Of a DNA stretch of 64,000 nucleotides, positions 41,257-49,750 are shown one piece after another. The notes under the pieces are model-generated. The model had not been told where the DNA came from, did not search any database, and saw only the letters and a program-made list of their open reading frames with translations. The stretch lies in assembly GCA_963701015.1 (NCBI GenBank), contig OY969556.1:2728001-2792000 (forward strand), read 5' to 3'. The translations under genes were made by a program, and so were the position numbers. Numbering within the stretch: position 1 is the first letter of the stretch; each line of letters starts with the position of its first letter. Source of the stretch: MFD09286-c1 sp963701015. GTDB lineage: Bacteria > Bacteroidota > Bacteroidia > Bacteroidales > DTGW01.

Positions 41257-44127
41257 CTATTCGGCCCGACGACAAATAGCGTTGTAAGCACAATTTTTGC
41301 ATTTCGACACGTCTTCAGTTTGTCTGAAAGGCCAATCAGGATTATATATTTCGGCAAGAATAATTTTTAAATTATCCGAAAAATTTAATGCAATTTCATC
41401 AATATTATTTACTGGTTCCTTTTGAAAATATATCCTTGAATCAAAATCATCATTAAATATTTTTCTTAAACCATAAATATTTGGTTGTACAAGAAGTTCT
41501 GGTTGTATAAGGTTTTTATAAATTAAACTATAAAAAAATGACTGAAATATTTCCTTTTTTAATTTTTGTTTTTCAGGTGATATAAATAGTTCGTCAATTG
41601 TTGAAAATTTAGTATCAACCATGCCGGTTTTATAATCAATAATCCTTATATAATTATTCGTACTGTCAACCCTGTCAATGTTTCCGCCAATTCGAATATT
41701 ATATTTATTATTTTTCGAAATAATATCAGTAATTATTGAAATATTTTTTTCAAGTGCAATAATTTTAAATGGAGCATTTTCAGTATCTAAATAAATTATT
41801 TGACGAATATATTTTTGAAGAATCTTATAAATAATCATATTTCTTCCATTAATCTCAGTATTTTTATTGTCTCCGAAATATGCCTTTGCCATAGCATTTT
41901 TTAAAGCTGTATCAATAATTATTGTATCATCAATTATTTTTTTCAGGATGTTTATATCAACAAAATTATGAATATAAGGATTATATAATTCATGCATGGC
42001 TAAATGAAGAATATTTCCCAATACAGCAGGATCAATTTCTTCAAAGGGCTGTTCAATTTCTTTTATACCAGCTATATAATGAAAATAAAAGCGTAAACTA
42101 CAATCGATATAATTGCTGATAGCACTTGGAGAAAGGTAAGCTTTGGCTTCGTTGCCATCAATATATTTTTCCAATTTTTTGAATATTTCATCATCCTTAT
42201 TGATTGAAATTTCATTCAATTTTGACGATTTAATATTAAAAGTTTGGATCTTCTGTTGAACATTAAACTTACCATCATATTGCAATTGTGTTATATATCG
42301 ACTTACTTCTGAAGATCCCATTTCATCAGCCCGGGTATTATAAACAAGCGAAATATTTTTTGCTCTTTCCAATACACGATAAAAATAATACGCATACATT
42401 GCATCGCGATATTCTAAAGTTGGTAATCCAAAACCATATCGCAAATTATAAGGTATAAACGATGCTGGAACATTTGTTTTAGGCAAATTTCCTTCATTAA
42501 CACCAATTATAATTACATTTTCAAAATCGAGTGAGCGCGATTCAAGAAATCCCATAACTTGTAAACCCTTCAAAGGTTCACCTTCAAATGGCACTTTATA
42601 ACTTTTAATTATTTTTAAAAGGATTCGTAATGCCAATTTTATATCAACATTAATAGATGATTGGTTTAATAAATCAGCAGCTCTGTTAATTGCTGAAAAT
42701 AAAACTTTTAAAGTTTCAAGTTCTATTTCGTTACGCGGAATGGTATTTTCATTAATTTCAGTAATTGTATGCTGTCCAATATATTTAATAAATTCAGCCA
42801 AATTGTTTATAAATTCAATGGCACTGATATTATTCTTAAATATATATTTATTTATATCGTTATTCGGAATTTTATCCTTGCCAATATATATAAGATTATT
42901 CGGAATAATTACATTTTCATAAAACATAAGCAATTCTGGAGCAAATTTCATTATTACAGGATGTGAACATATCGATGATATATGCTTATGATAATATAAA
43001 ATTTCATTTTCGTTTTGCACACGGGCTAATGATTGCAAAATACCGACTGATTCAATAAGCGCTACTATATTTGAATTTTGAACCGGATATCCCATTGTAA
43101 TATTTATATCGGGAATATTCTCAGGTATAGAATGCAAAACAGGAATAAGTAAATTTTCATCGGTTAATAATATAGCAGTATTATCTGAATCTTCAATTGA
43201 TTTGTTTGATTCTGAAAGGATTTGATGGATTACTTTTGCCTGGCCAACATTTGATGGAATCGCAAAAGTTGAAATATTTTTTGGAGTTTTAAAGTTATTA
43301 AAATTGTCTTTTGTTATAGCCGAAGGAAATTCCGTTAAATTATTTCTTATAAAAAACCCGGCTTCATGAATTTTATTTTCGGAATATTCCAAATCATAAT
43401 CCCAATAAAATAGTGCTTTGTTAAGTGTATTAACATGACGGAATATATTTTTCTCGCATTCGTTTAATGCATTAAATCCAACAAATATAACCTTTGTCGC
43501 ATTTATATCGGGGAATTTGCTTTGATTTATTAATTCAGAAACTTCTCTGTATATCATTCCTTCATATGCAAGTTTCTTACTATGCAACACATTCCTGAAC
43601 TCACTATATATTAAAAACATTGATTGCCATAAATCAGAAAAACCTTCACGATACTTACTTGATTTTGATTGATCGAAATTTTTCCAGAATTGCTGAATGG
43701 CTTTAATTTGCTGCTCGTCCAAATACGAAAATTGTTCATTAATATTTTTAAGTGCTGAAAGGTTTTGAAATAAATTTTGTGCATCAACTAAATATTTATC
43801 AATATCGTCAAAATCGGAAAGCATGAGTTCTCCCCAATAATAAAAATTATCAAATGTTTCGTTTGAATTTCTTATTTTGCAATAAACAGCATATAAATCG
43901 AACAACAACAATAAATCATCAGCTTTCTGGAGTTCTGAAAAGCTTTGAATATAAGCTGAAATAGTAACACATTGTGGCGCCCAAACTGGTTTATTTACAA
44001 TTTGCGATAAATACTTATTAAAATATAAAATTGAACGGCGATTAGGAAATACAATAGTTATATCATGCATTGTTTCTCCAAATCGATTGAAAATATCTTT
44101 TGAAACTAGTTTAAGAAATGGCTCCAT
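41257..44127 (-). CDS. AddB-like PD-(D/E)XK nuclease/inactivated helicase
   Basis: 956 residues. The N-terminus (DITIVFPNRRSILYFNKYLS) and a middle region with NVIIIGVNEGNLPKTNVPAS and YAYYFYRVLERAKNISLVYN are typical of AddB/RecB-like proteins without a Walker A motif. The C-terminal PDDEXK_1 nuclease has GGNIDRVDSTNNYIRIIDYK (about 810-832). Cysteines flank it: Cys near 676 (YIDCSLRFYFHYI) and the terminal CKNCAYNAIC, the pattern of the AddB iron-sulfur staple. It should take part in double-strand break end resection with an AddA helicase-nuclease, which is not in the window. This is a core DNA-repair gene. Confidence 0.85.
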   Translation of the reverse strand: MEPFLKLVSKDIFNRFGETMHDITIVFPNRRSILYFNKYLSQIVNKPVWAPQCVTISAYIQSFSELQKADDLLLLFDLYAVYCKIRNSNETFDNFYYWGELMLSDFDDIDKYLVDAQNLFQNLSALKNINEQFSYLDEQQIKAIQQFWKNFDQSKSSKYREGFSDLWQSMFLIYSEFRNVLHSKKLAYEGMIYREVSELINQSKFPDINATKVIFVGFNALNECEKNIFRHVNTLNKALFYWDYDLEYSENKIHEAGFFIRNNLTEFPSAITKDNFNNFKTPKNISTFAIPSNVGQAKVIHQILSESNKSIEDSDNTAILLTDENLLIPVLHSIPENIPDINITMGYPVQNSNIVALIESVGILQSLARVQNENEILYYHKHISSICSHPVIMKFAPELLMFYENVIIPNNLIYIGKDKIPNNDINKYIFKNNISAIEFINNLAEFIKYIGQHTITEINENTIPRNEIELETLKVLFSAINRAADLLNQSSINVDIKLALRILLKIIKSYKVPFEGEPLKGLQVMGFLESRSLDFENVIIIGVNEGNLPKTNVPASFIPYNLRYGFGLPTLEYRDAMYAYYFYRVLERAKNISLVYNTRADEMGSSEVSRYITQLQYDGKFNVQQKIQTFNIKSSKLNEISINKDDEIFKKLEKYIDGNEAKAYLSPSAISNYIDCSLRFYFHYIAGIKEIEQPFEEIDPAVLGNILHLAMHELYNPYIHNFVDINILKKIIDDTIIIDTALKNAMAKAYFGDNKNTEINGRNMIIYKILQKYIRQIIYLDTENAPFKIIALEKNISIITDIISKNNKYNIRIGGNIDRVDSTNNYIRIIDYKTGMVDTKFSTIDELFISPEKQKLKKEIFQSFFYSLIYKNLIQPELLVQPNIYGLRKIFNDDFDSRIYFQKEPVNNIDEIALNFSDNLKIILAEIYNPDWPFRQTEDVSKCKNCAYNAICRRAE

Positions 44128-44199
44128 ATGTTAATTTGCTAATTTGCTAATGTGTTAATGTGCCAATGTGTTATTGAAAATCAAAATTATTTCGTCTTC

Positions 44200-44318
44200 C
44201 GTTCCACGTTTTCCATTTTCCGTCTTCCATTTTCCGTCTTCCGTTTCCCGTTCCCCGTTCCCCGTTTTCCGTTTTCCATTCTCCGTTTCCCGTTCCCCGT
44301 TTTCCGTTCTCCGTTTCA
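44200..44318. repeat. Pyrimidine-rich short tandem repeat (TTTCCGT-type)
   Basis: About 120 bp of irregular repeats of TTTCCGTTTTCC, CCGTCTTCC and CCCGTTCCCCG, preceded by AATTTGCTAATTTGCTAATG repeats (44132-44170). The strand is almost pure pyrimidine. It lies between the AddB-like and rsmE genes. The plus-strand frame through it (FRFPFPVPRFPF) is a by-product. Confidence 0.85.
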
Positions 44319-45026
44319 CATATTCATAAAATAAAAGCTATGGCAGGCAACCAATGCTGCTGTTTCAGTTCGCAACCGACTGCTGCCTAGTGATATTACT
44401 TTATAGCCAACTTTTAATGCTTCAATTACTTCTTTTTCACTAAAATCTCCTTCCGGACCAATTAAACAAATTACCGAATCGTTTTTTTTATATATTTTAC
44501 TTAACGGAAGTTTCACAAAATCTTTGTTATTATAACAATGTGCGATTAATTTCAAGGAAGTTGATTGCTGGTGTATAAAATTATTAAATGAAATACTTTC
44601 ATGTATAACAGGTCTAAAAGCTTTCACCGATTGTTTCATTGCTGAAATTACTATCCTTTCAAGCCTGTCAATATTTATATGCTTTCTTTCGGAATGTTCG
44701 CATATAATGGGTGTAAATTCGTCAATGCCCATTTCAACAGCTTTTTCAATCAACCATTCAATTCTATCACTATTTTTAGTTGGAGCAACCGCTAAATGCA
44801 AATTATAGTTTCGTTTTTCAAAATCTTCCTTTTTCTCAAAAATCTCCAATGCGCAACTTTTTGGATTTTCTGAAACAATTTTTGCTTTATAAAATCCACC
44901 TTTACCATCTACTAAATTAATTTCATCATCAATTTGCAATCGCAAAACACGAATACAATGTTTTGATTCCTCTTCATTTAAAACATATGAATTGTTTGAA
45001 ATATCAGGAGTATAAAAGATATGCAT
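44316..45026 (-). CDS. rsmE: 16S rRNA (uracil1498-N3)-methyltransferase RsmE
   Basis: 236 residues. The N-terminal PUA-like part contains EEESKHCIRVLRLQIDDEIN and LVDGKGGFYKAKI. The SPOUT knot includes LAVAPTKNSDRIEWLIEKAV, ICEHSERKHINIDRLERIV, ICLIGPEGDFSEKEV and LGSSRLRTETAALVA; the last two are the SAM-binding knot motifs. It methylates U1498 of 16S rRNA on 30S subunits. This is an ordinary housekeeping gene, divergent from the phosphodiesterase at 45283 across a strongly palindromic spacer. Confidence 0.95.
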   Translation of the reverse strand: MHIFYTPDISNNSYVLNEEESKHCIRVLRLQIDDEINLVDGKGGFYKAKIVSENPKSCALEIFEKKEDFEKRNYNLHLAVAPTKNSDRIEWLIEKAVEMGIDEFTPIICEHSERKHINIDRLERIVISAMKQSVKAFRPVIHESISFNNFIHQQSTSLKLIAHCYNNKDFVKLPLSKIYKKNDSVICLIGPEGDFSEKEVIEALKVGYKVISLGSSRLRTETAALVACHSFYFMNM

Positions 45027-45117
45027 AGTTTGGTATTTAAATAATCAAAAATAAATTTTAAAATGGAAACCTTATAAACTAAAACAATTATAATTTAGGC
45101 AAATAATAGAATTAATT

Positions 45118-45265
45118 AATTCTACTTTAACAGATTCGAAAATCAAACTATTTTTACCCTTAATCCCTAAAGGGAACAGTTTGATTTTCAGATTTCACCC
45201 TTTAGGGTTTTGGGGTAAATAAAGCTGAAAATCAAAGAAGACAGTTAATATGTTAAAGTGGAATT
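45118..45265. other. Nested long inverted repeat between rsmE and the phosphodiesterase gene
   Basis: Outer arms AATTCTACTTTAACA (45118-45132) and TGTTAAAGTGGAATT (45251-45265) match at 14 of 15. TTTACCC (45153-45159) pairs with GGGTAAA (45213-45219), and CCCTAAAGGG (45165-45174) with CCCTTTAGGG (45198-45207). GAAAATCAAACT (45138-45149) pairs with AGTTTGATTTTC (45178-45189), and a third relative CTGAAAATCAAAG begins at 45225. Two alternative foldings of the middle element are therefore possible (first with second, or second with third). Confidence 0.75.
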
Positions 45266-45282
45266 AAAATGTGTTATTAAAT

Positions 45283-45801
45283 ATGATAAAGATTGGCCTG
45301 CTTTCAGATACTCACGGATTTATTGATGATAAAGTTTTAAAATTTTTTGAAAATTGCGATGAAATTTGGCACGCCGGAGATATAGGCAATATTGAAACTG
45401 CTGATAAAATTGCAGCTTTTAAACCTTTAAAAGCTGTTTATGGAAATATTGATGACCAAAAATTAAGAATTGTTTATCCGGAACATTTGCGCTTTAATTG
45501 CGAAAATGTAAATGTTTGGATAACTCATATTGGAGGATATCCTGGTCATTACGATGTTAAAGTGCGAAATGAGATGAACGAAAATCCTCCAAGATTATTT
45601 ATTTGCGGACATTCCCACATATTAAAGGTAATTTACGACAAGCAAAACAACCTACTTCATATTAATCCGGGTGCAGCAGGCATTTCAGGTTTTCATAAAA
45701 TTAGAACCGCAGTAAGGTTCAAAATTGATGGAAATGAAATTAAGGAACTGGAAATTCTTGAAATTGAAAGAACTGATCATTTTCCAATTGTAAAGATGTA
45801 A
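45283..45801 (+). CDS. YfcE/MJ0936-type metallophosphoesterase
   Basis: 172 residues from ATG 45283 (MIKIGLLSDTHGF); a GTG at 45271 would add four residues. Metal ligands are in order: Asp9 and His11 in SDTHG, HAGD, GNIDD, THIGG and GHSH, followed by INPGAAGI. This is a complete calcineurin-like phosphodiesterase of the short YfcE group, which cleaves phosphodiesters in vitro; the physiological substrate is unknown. It stands alone. The start is 18 bp after the long inverted repeat. Confidence 0.92.
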   Translation: MIKIGLLSDTHGFIDDKVLKFFENCDEIWHAGDIGNIETADKIAAFKPLKAVYGNIDDQKLRIVYPEHLRFNCENVNVWITHIGGYPGHYDVKVRNEMNENPPRLFICGHSHILKVIYDKQNNLLHINPGAAGISGFHKIRTAVRFKIDGNEIKELEILEIERTDHFPIVKM

Positions 45802-45882
45802 TAATTCGAAACAATTATTTAGAAATTTAAAAATCACTTTAAAACAATATAAATATTTAATTATCTGTTAATTAAAAAATAT

Positions 45883-45923
45883 TTAACGTATTTTGTACGT
45901 TAAGCTTGTTTTTAGTAAATTTG
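45883..45923 (+). promoter_or_regulatory. Promoter and palindromic operator of the xyl operon
   Basis: Perfect 8-bp arms TTAACGTA (45883-45890) and TACGTTAA (45896-45903) flank a 5-bp centre TTTTG. The TTTG of that centre (45892-45895) serves as -33 box. After a 20-bp spacer comes a perfect -7 box TAAATTTG (45916-45923). A protein bound to the palindrome would cover the -33 box, so repression is expected. The site is about 130 bp upstream of the XylR-type regulator and heads its operon. No second copy was found in the window. Confidence 0.8.
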
Positions 45924-46050
45924 TAATATATATTTACACCGAAATTCATAAATTTTTGATTGAACTTCAGTAGTTATAAAAAGAATTGTAAAGTCTATTG
46001 TTTAACCATTATAATTGTGATAAATTGATAAAATAGAAAATTAGCAATTT

Positions 46051-46785
46051 ATGTCGTTAAAATTAAACCCACATGTATCAGTTGACTGTGTCGTATTTGG
46101 CTTCGATGGCCAAAGCCTGAATGTATTATTAATTGACAGGAATGATGATGTTGAGCATACTAAAATTCCAATAAAAAACCATACACAAAAATTACCCGGA
46201 AGCCTTGTTTTTGATGATGAAGATATTGACACGGCTGCAAACCGTGTACTTCAGGAGTTGACAGGGTTAACAAATATATATTTGCAACAATTCCATGTTT
46301 TTGGTTCACCATTAAGGTTGAATAAAAAGGAGGATTTGGATTGGCTTCAAAGTACAACCGGAATGAAAGTCAATCGGGTAGTTACAATTGCATACTTTTC
46401 GTTGATTAAACTTACTAAAAACCTTGTAATTACTGGAAAAACGAATTGGTGTAAAGTTTCAGAAATTCCCGAACTGGTTTTCGATCATAAGGAAATAATT
46501 GAGCGAGGGTTGCAAACACTGCGTAAAGAAATACAGAATGAACCTGTAGTTTTTGAGCTTCTGCCTAAAAAATTCACAATTAGGCAATTACAAACTTTAT
46601 ACGAAATAATTATTGGTAAAAAATTAGACAATAGAAACTTCAGAAAAAGTATTAGTAAATGGGGTTATATTGTTGCAATAGATGAAAAAGAAAAGTTTGT
46701 GGCCCATAAACCAGCCCAATTTTTCAAATTCGATAAAAAAATTTATCAGAAAAAAAGAGCAGGATATTTTACTGAAAATTTATAA
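46051..46785 (+). CDS. xylR: NUDIX-type transcriptional regulator of xylose use (XylR, NrtR/AraR family)
   Basis: 244 residues. The N-terminal Nudix fold is recognisable (VSVDCVVFGFDGQSLNVLLI, KLPGSLVFDDEDIDTAANRV). Its Nudix box is degenerate: the REUxEE catalytic acids are replaced (NRVLQELTGL), so it binds rather than hydrolyses a nucleotide-like or sugar effector. The C-terminal 80 residues form the winged HTH of the NrtR group (FTIRQLQTLYEIIIGKKLDN, FRKSISKWGYI). Regulators of this type control arabinose and xylose genes in Bacteroidota. It is first in the xylB-xylA-transporter operon, with a palindrome in its own promoter. Confidence 0.88.
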   Translation: MSLKLNPHVSVDCVVFGFDGQSLNVLLIDRNDDVEHTKIPIKNHTQKLPGSLVFDDEDIDTAANRVLQELTGLTNIYLQQFHVFGSPLRLNKKEDLDWLQSTTGMKVNRVVTIAYFSLIKLTKNLVITGKTNWCKVSEIPELVFDHKEIIERGLQTLRKEIQNEPVVFELLPKKFTIRQLQTLYEIIIGKKLDNRNFRKSISKWGYIVAIDEKEKFVAHKPAQFFKFDKKIYQKKRAGYFTENL

Positions 46786-46833
46786 TTAATAGTTAAGACT
46801 GATAGTATTCAGGTTAAAATAAAAATTTAAAAT

Positions 46834-48318
46834 ATGTATTTATTAGGATTCGATATTGGAAGTTCATCCGTAAAGGCAAGTATTTTAGAAGCTTCAACCG
46901 GTAAATGTGCTGCAACAGCATTTTACCCAAAAACCGAAATGGAAATTATATCAGTTAAACCCGGATGGGCTGAACAACATCCTGATAAATGGTGGGAAAA
47001 CCTTAAGGCAGCAACGCATGAAGTACTCAAAAGCTCAAAAATAAATCCATCCGATATTAAAGCCATTGGAATATCCTATCAAATGCATGGACTTGTAATT
47101 GTTGACAAAAACAATAATGTTCTTCGTCCATCTATAATATGGTGCGATAGCCGTGCTGTTGAAATTGGTGAAAAGGCTTTCAAGACTATTGGAGAAGAAA
47201 AAAGTTTAAAACATTTTTTAAATTCTCCCGGGAACTTTACAGCTTCCAAGCTCAAGTGGGTTAAAGACAATGAACCTGATATCTATTCAAAAATTCATAA
47301 AATAATGCTTCCTGGTGATTATATTGCTTTAAAACTTACAGGTAATGCAGTAACCACAGCATCAGGATTATCGGAAGGAATTCTTTGGGATTTTTCAACA
47401 AATTCAACTGCTTCATTATTAATGGAACAATATGGTTTTTCGCCAGAATTTATTCCAACAATATTGCCAACATTCTCAAACCAGGGTGAACTTTCTGCAA
47501 ATGCAGCGTCTGAACTTGGTTTAACCAAAGGAACACCTGTAACCTACAGGGCAGGCGACCAACCCAATAATGCATTTTCGTTGAATGTTATTAATCCAGG
47601 AGAAATTGCGGCAACTGCTGGAACTTCAGGGGTTGTTTATGGTGTAAGCGATGAAATTAAATACGACCCACAATCACGCGTAAATACATTTGCCCATGTT
47701 AATCATGGAGTGGCTGGGAATCGCTTAGGTGTTTTGTTATGTATTAATGGAACAGGAATTTTAAATTCATGGATTCGTAAAACTGCTTTCCCTACTTCCT
47801 CATACGAAGAAATGAACAATGCTTCTGCTTCAATTGCAATTGGAAGTGATGGTTTATCTGTTCTGCCTTTTGGAAATGGTTCGGAACGTATGTTAGGTAA
47901 TAAAAACATTGGATGCCAAATTGCAAATATTAATTTCAACAGGCATACAAGTTCACATTTAGCAAGGGCTGCACAGGAAGGAATTGTATTTTCATTTTAT
48001 TATGGAATGCAAATTATGCAGCAAATAGGAATTAACCCTTCTATTATACGAGCTGGGAATGCTAATATGTTTTTAAGCCCGGTATTCAGGGATACACTTG
48101 CAGGGGTTTCAGGCGCTACTATTGAATTATACAGTACAGACGGTTCATTAGGTGCAGCAAGGGGAGCAGGCATTGGAGCAAATATTTATAAATCATATGC
48201 AGAGGCATTTTCAAACCTCGAAAAACTACAAACCATTCAACCCAATAAATCTAAGGAAGCTCAATATACCGAGGCTTATGAAAACTGGAAACATTCATTA
48301 TTAAAATATATTCAATAA
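46834..48318 (+). CDS. xylB: Xylulokinase
   Basis: 494 residues, a full FGGY kinase. Phosphate-1 motif YLLGFDIGSSSVKASILEAS opens the protein. AISYQMHGLVIVD and PSIIWCDSRAVEIGEK form the sugar site. TYRAGDQPNNAFSLN carries the catalytic Asp region. TAGTSGVVYG and GAARGAGIGA bind ATP. It phosphorylates D-xylulose to xylulose 5-phosphate, which enters the pentose phosphate pathway. It follows xylR by 48 bp and precedes xylA by 21 bp, so the operon is tight. Confidence 0.95.
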   Translation: MYLLGFDIGSSSVKASILEASTGKCAATAFYPKTEMEIISVKPGWAEQHPDKWWENLKAATHEVLKSSKINPSDIKAIGISYQMHGLVIVDKNNNVLRPSIIWCDSRAVEIGEKAFKTIGEEKSLKHFLNSPGNFTASKLKWVKDNEPDIYSKIHKIMLPGDYIALKLTGNAVTTASGLSEGILWDFSTNSTASLLMEQYGFSPEFIPTILPTFSNQGELSANAASELGLTKGTPVTYRAGDQPNNAFSLNVINPGEIAATAGTSGVVYGVSDEIKYDPQSRVNTFAHVNHGVAGNRLGVLLCINGTGILNSWIRKTAFPTSSYEEMNNASASIAIGSDGLSVLPFGNGSERMLGNKNIGCQIANINFNRHTSSHLARAAQEGIVFSFYYGMQIMQQIGINPSIIRAGNANMFLSPVFRDTLAGVSGATIELYSTDGSLGAARGAGIGANIYKSYAEAFSNLEKLQTIQPNKSKEAQYTEAYENWKHSLLKYIQ

Positions 48319-48339
48319 TTTTCATTAATAATTTTAGAT

Positions 48340-49668
48340 ATGGAATATTTAACAGGAAACAAGGAATTCTTCAAAGGGATTGGAAAAATTAAGTATGAAG
48401 GAAGGGAATCAACCAACCCACTTGCATTCAAATGGTATGATGCAAAAAAAGTTGTAAACGGAAAAACTATGCAGGATTATTTCAGGTTCTCCATGGCTTA
48501 TTGGCATACTTTGTGCGGAACAGGTGGCGATCCATTTGGTCCTGGAACAAAAGTATTTCCATGGGCGGAAGGAACTGATGCTGTTAGCAAAGCAAAAAAT
48601 AAAATGGATGCTGCATTTGAAATAATGACAAAAATTGGTATCCCATTTTATTGCTTTCACGATTTCGATTTAATTGATGAAGGAAGCAATGTTGTAGAAT
48701 CGGAAAAAAGATTACAAACTATTGTTGATTATGCGAAAGAAAAACAAAAAGCTTCAGGTGTAAAATTACTTTGGGGAACTGCCAATGTTTTCAGCAACCC
48801 ACGTTATATGAACGGTGCTTCAACAAATCCTAATTTCGATGTAGTTGCTTATGCCGGTTCACAGGTTAAAAATGCTATTGATGCAACTATTGCTTTAGGT
48901 GGCGAAAACTACGTATTTTGGGGAGGCCGCGAAGGTTATGGCAGCTTGTTAAATACAAACATGAAAGCTGAACTCGAACATATGGGTCGCTTTTTAACTA
49001 TGGCACGCGATTATGCACGCAAACAAGGCTGGAAAGGCACTTTCTTAATTGAGCCTAAACCAATGGAACCAAGCAAACATCAATACGATTTTGATACCGC
49101 TACAGTTATTGGATTCTTAAAACAACATGGTTTGGATAAAGATTTCAAATTGAACATTGAAGTAAACCATGCTACATTGGCACAACATACATTCCAGCAT
49201 GAATTGCAGGTTGCAGCTGATAATGGCATGTTTGGAAGTATAGATGCAAACCGCGGTGACTACCAGAATGGATGGGATACTGATGAATTCCCTGTTAATT
49301 TATATGAAATGGTAGAAGCAATGTTGGTAATTGTTGAAGCTGGTGGATTTACTACAGGTGGTGTAAACTTTGATGCTAAAACACGCAGAAATTCAACTGA
49401 TTTAGAAGATATTTTTATTGCACATATCGGAGGTATGGACAATTTTGCCAGGGCATTCTTAATTACCCAGGATATTCTTACTAAATCGAATTATAAAAAA
49501 TTACGTGCCGAAAGATATGCATCATTCCAAAGTGGTAAAGGAGCTGAATATGAAAAAGGCAAGCTTACATTGGAAGATTTACGTAATTATGCTGCTGAAA
49601 AAGGAGAACCAAAACAAATAAGCGGCAAACAAGAAATGTTCGAAGCTATAATTAACCAGTATATTTAA
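48340..49668 (+). CDS. xylA: Xylose isomerase
   Basis: 442 residues, class II length. Signature motifs are present: YCFHDFDLIDEG with the catalytic His, YVFWGGREGYGSLLNT, FLIEPKPMEPSKHQYDFD with the metal-binding Glu, LNIEVNHATLAQHTFQHEL, GSIDANRGDYQNGWDTD, and GGVNFDAKTRRNSTD with the second-metal ligands. It converts D-xylose to D-xylulose in the cytoplasm. It sits between xylB and the transporter; a 9-bp hairpin lies between it and the transporter gene. Confidence 0.97.
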   Translation: MEYLTGNKEFFKGIGKIKYEGRESTNPLAFKWYDAKKVVNGKTMQDYFRFSMAYWHTLCGTGGDPFGPGTKVFPWAEGTDAVSKAKNKMDAAFEIMTKIGIPFYCFHDFDLIDEGSNVVESEKRLQTIVDYAKEKQKASGVKLLWGTANVFSNPRYMNGASTNPNFDVVAYAGSQVKNAIDATIALGGENYVFWGGREGYGSLLNTNMKAELEHMGRFLTMARDYARKQGWKGTFLIEPKPMEPSKHQYDFDTATVIGFLKQHGLDKDFKLNIEVNHATLAQHTFQHELQVAADNGMFGSIDANRGDYQNGWDTDEFPVNLYEMVEAMLVIVEAGGFTTGGVNFDAKTRRNSTDLEDIFIAHIGGMDNFARAFLITQDILTKSNYKKLRAERYASFQSGKGAEYEKGKLTLEDLRNYAAEKGEPKQISGKQEMFEAIINQYI

Positions 49669-49685
49669 TAAAAACTATTATATTT

Positions 49686-49724
49686 GGAAACCGGGATACA
49701 ACTATATAGATTATTCCGGTTTCC
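49686..49724 (+). promoter_or_regulatory. Intra-operon hairpin between xylA and the transporter
   Basis: Perfect arms GGAAACCGG (49686-49694) and CCGGTTTCC (49716-49724) with a 21-nt loop. No T-run follows (TTACATAAAA), so it is more likely an mRNA-stability or processing element than a terminator. Confidence 0.55.
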
Positions 49725-49750
49725 TTACATAAAAACCTAACAAAAATAAT

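Noticed and set aside
44152..44334. Plus-strand frame rich in FRFPFP
   Set aside because: By-product of the pyrimidine-rich short repeat at 44200-44318.
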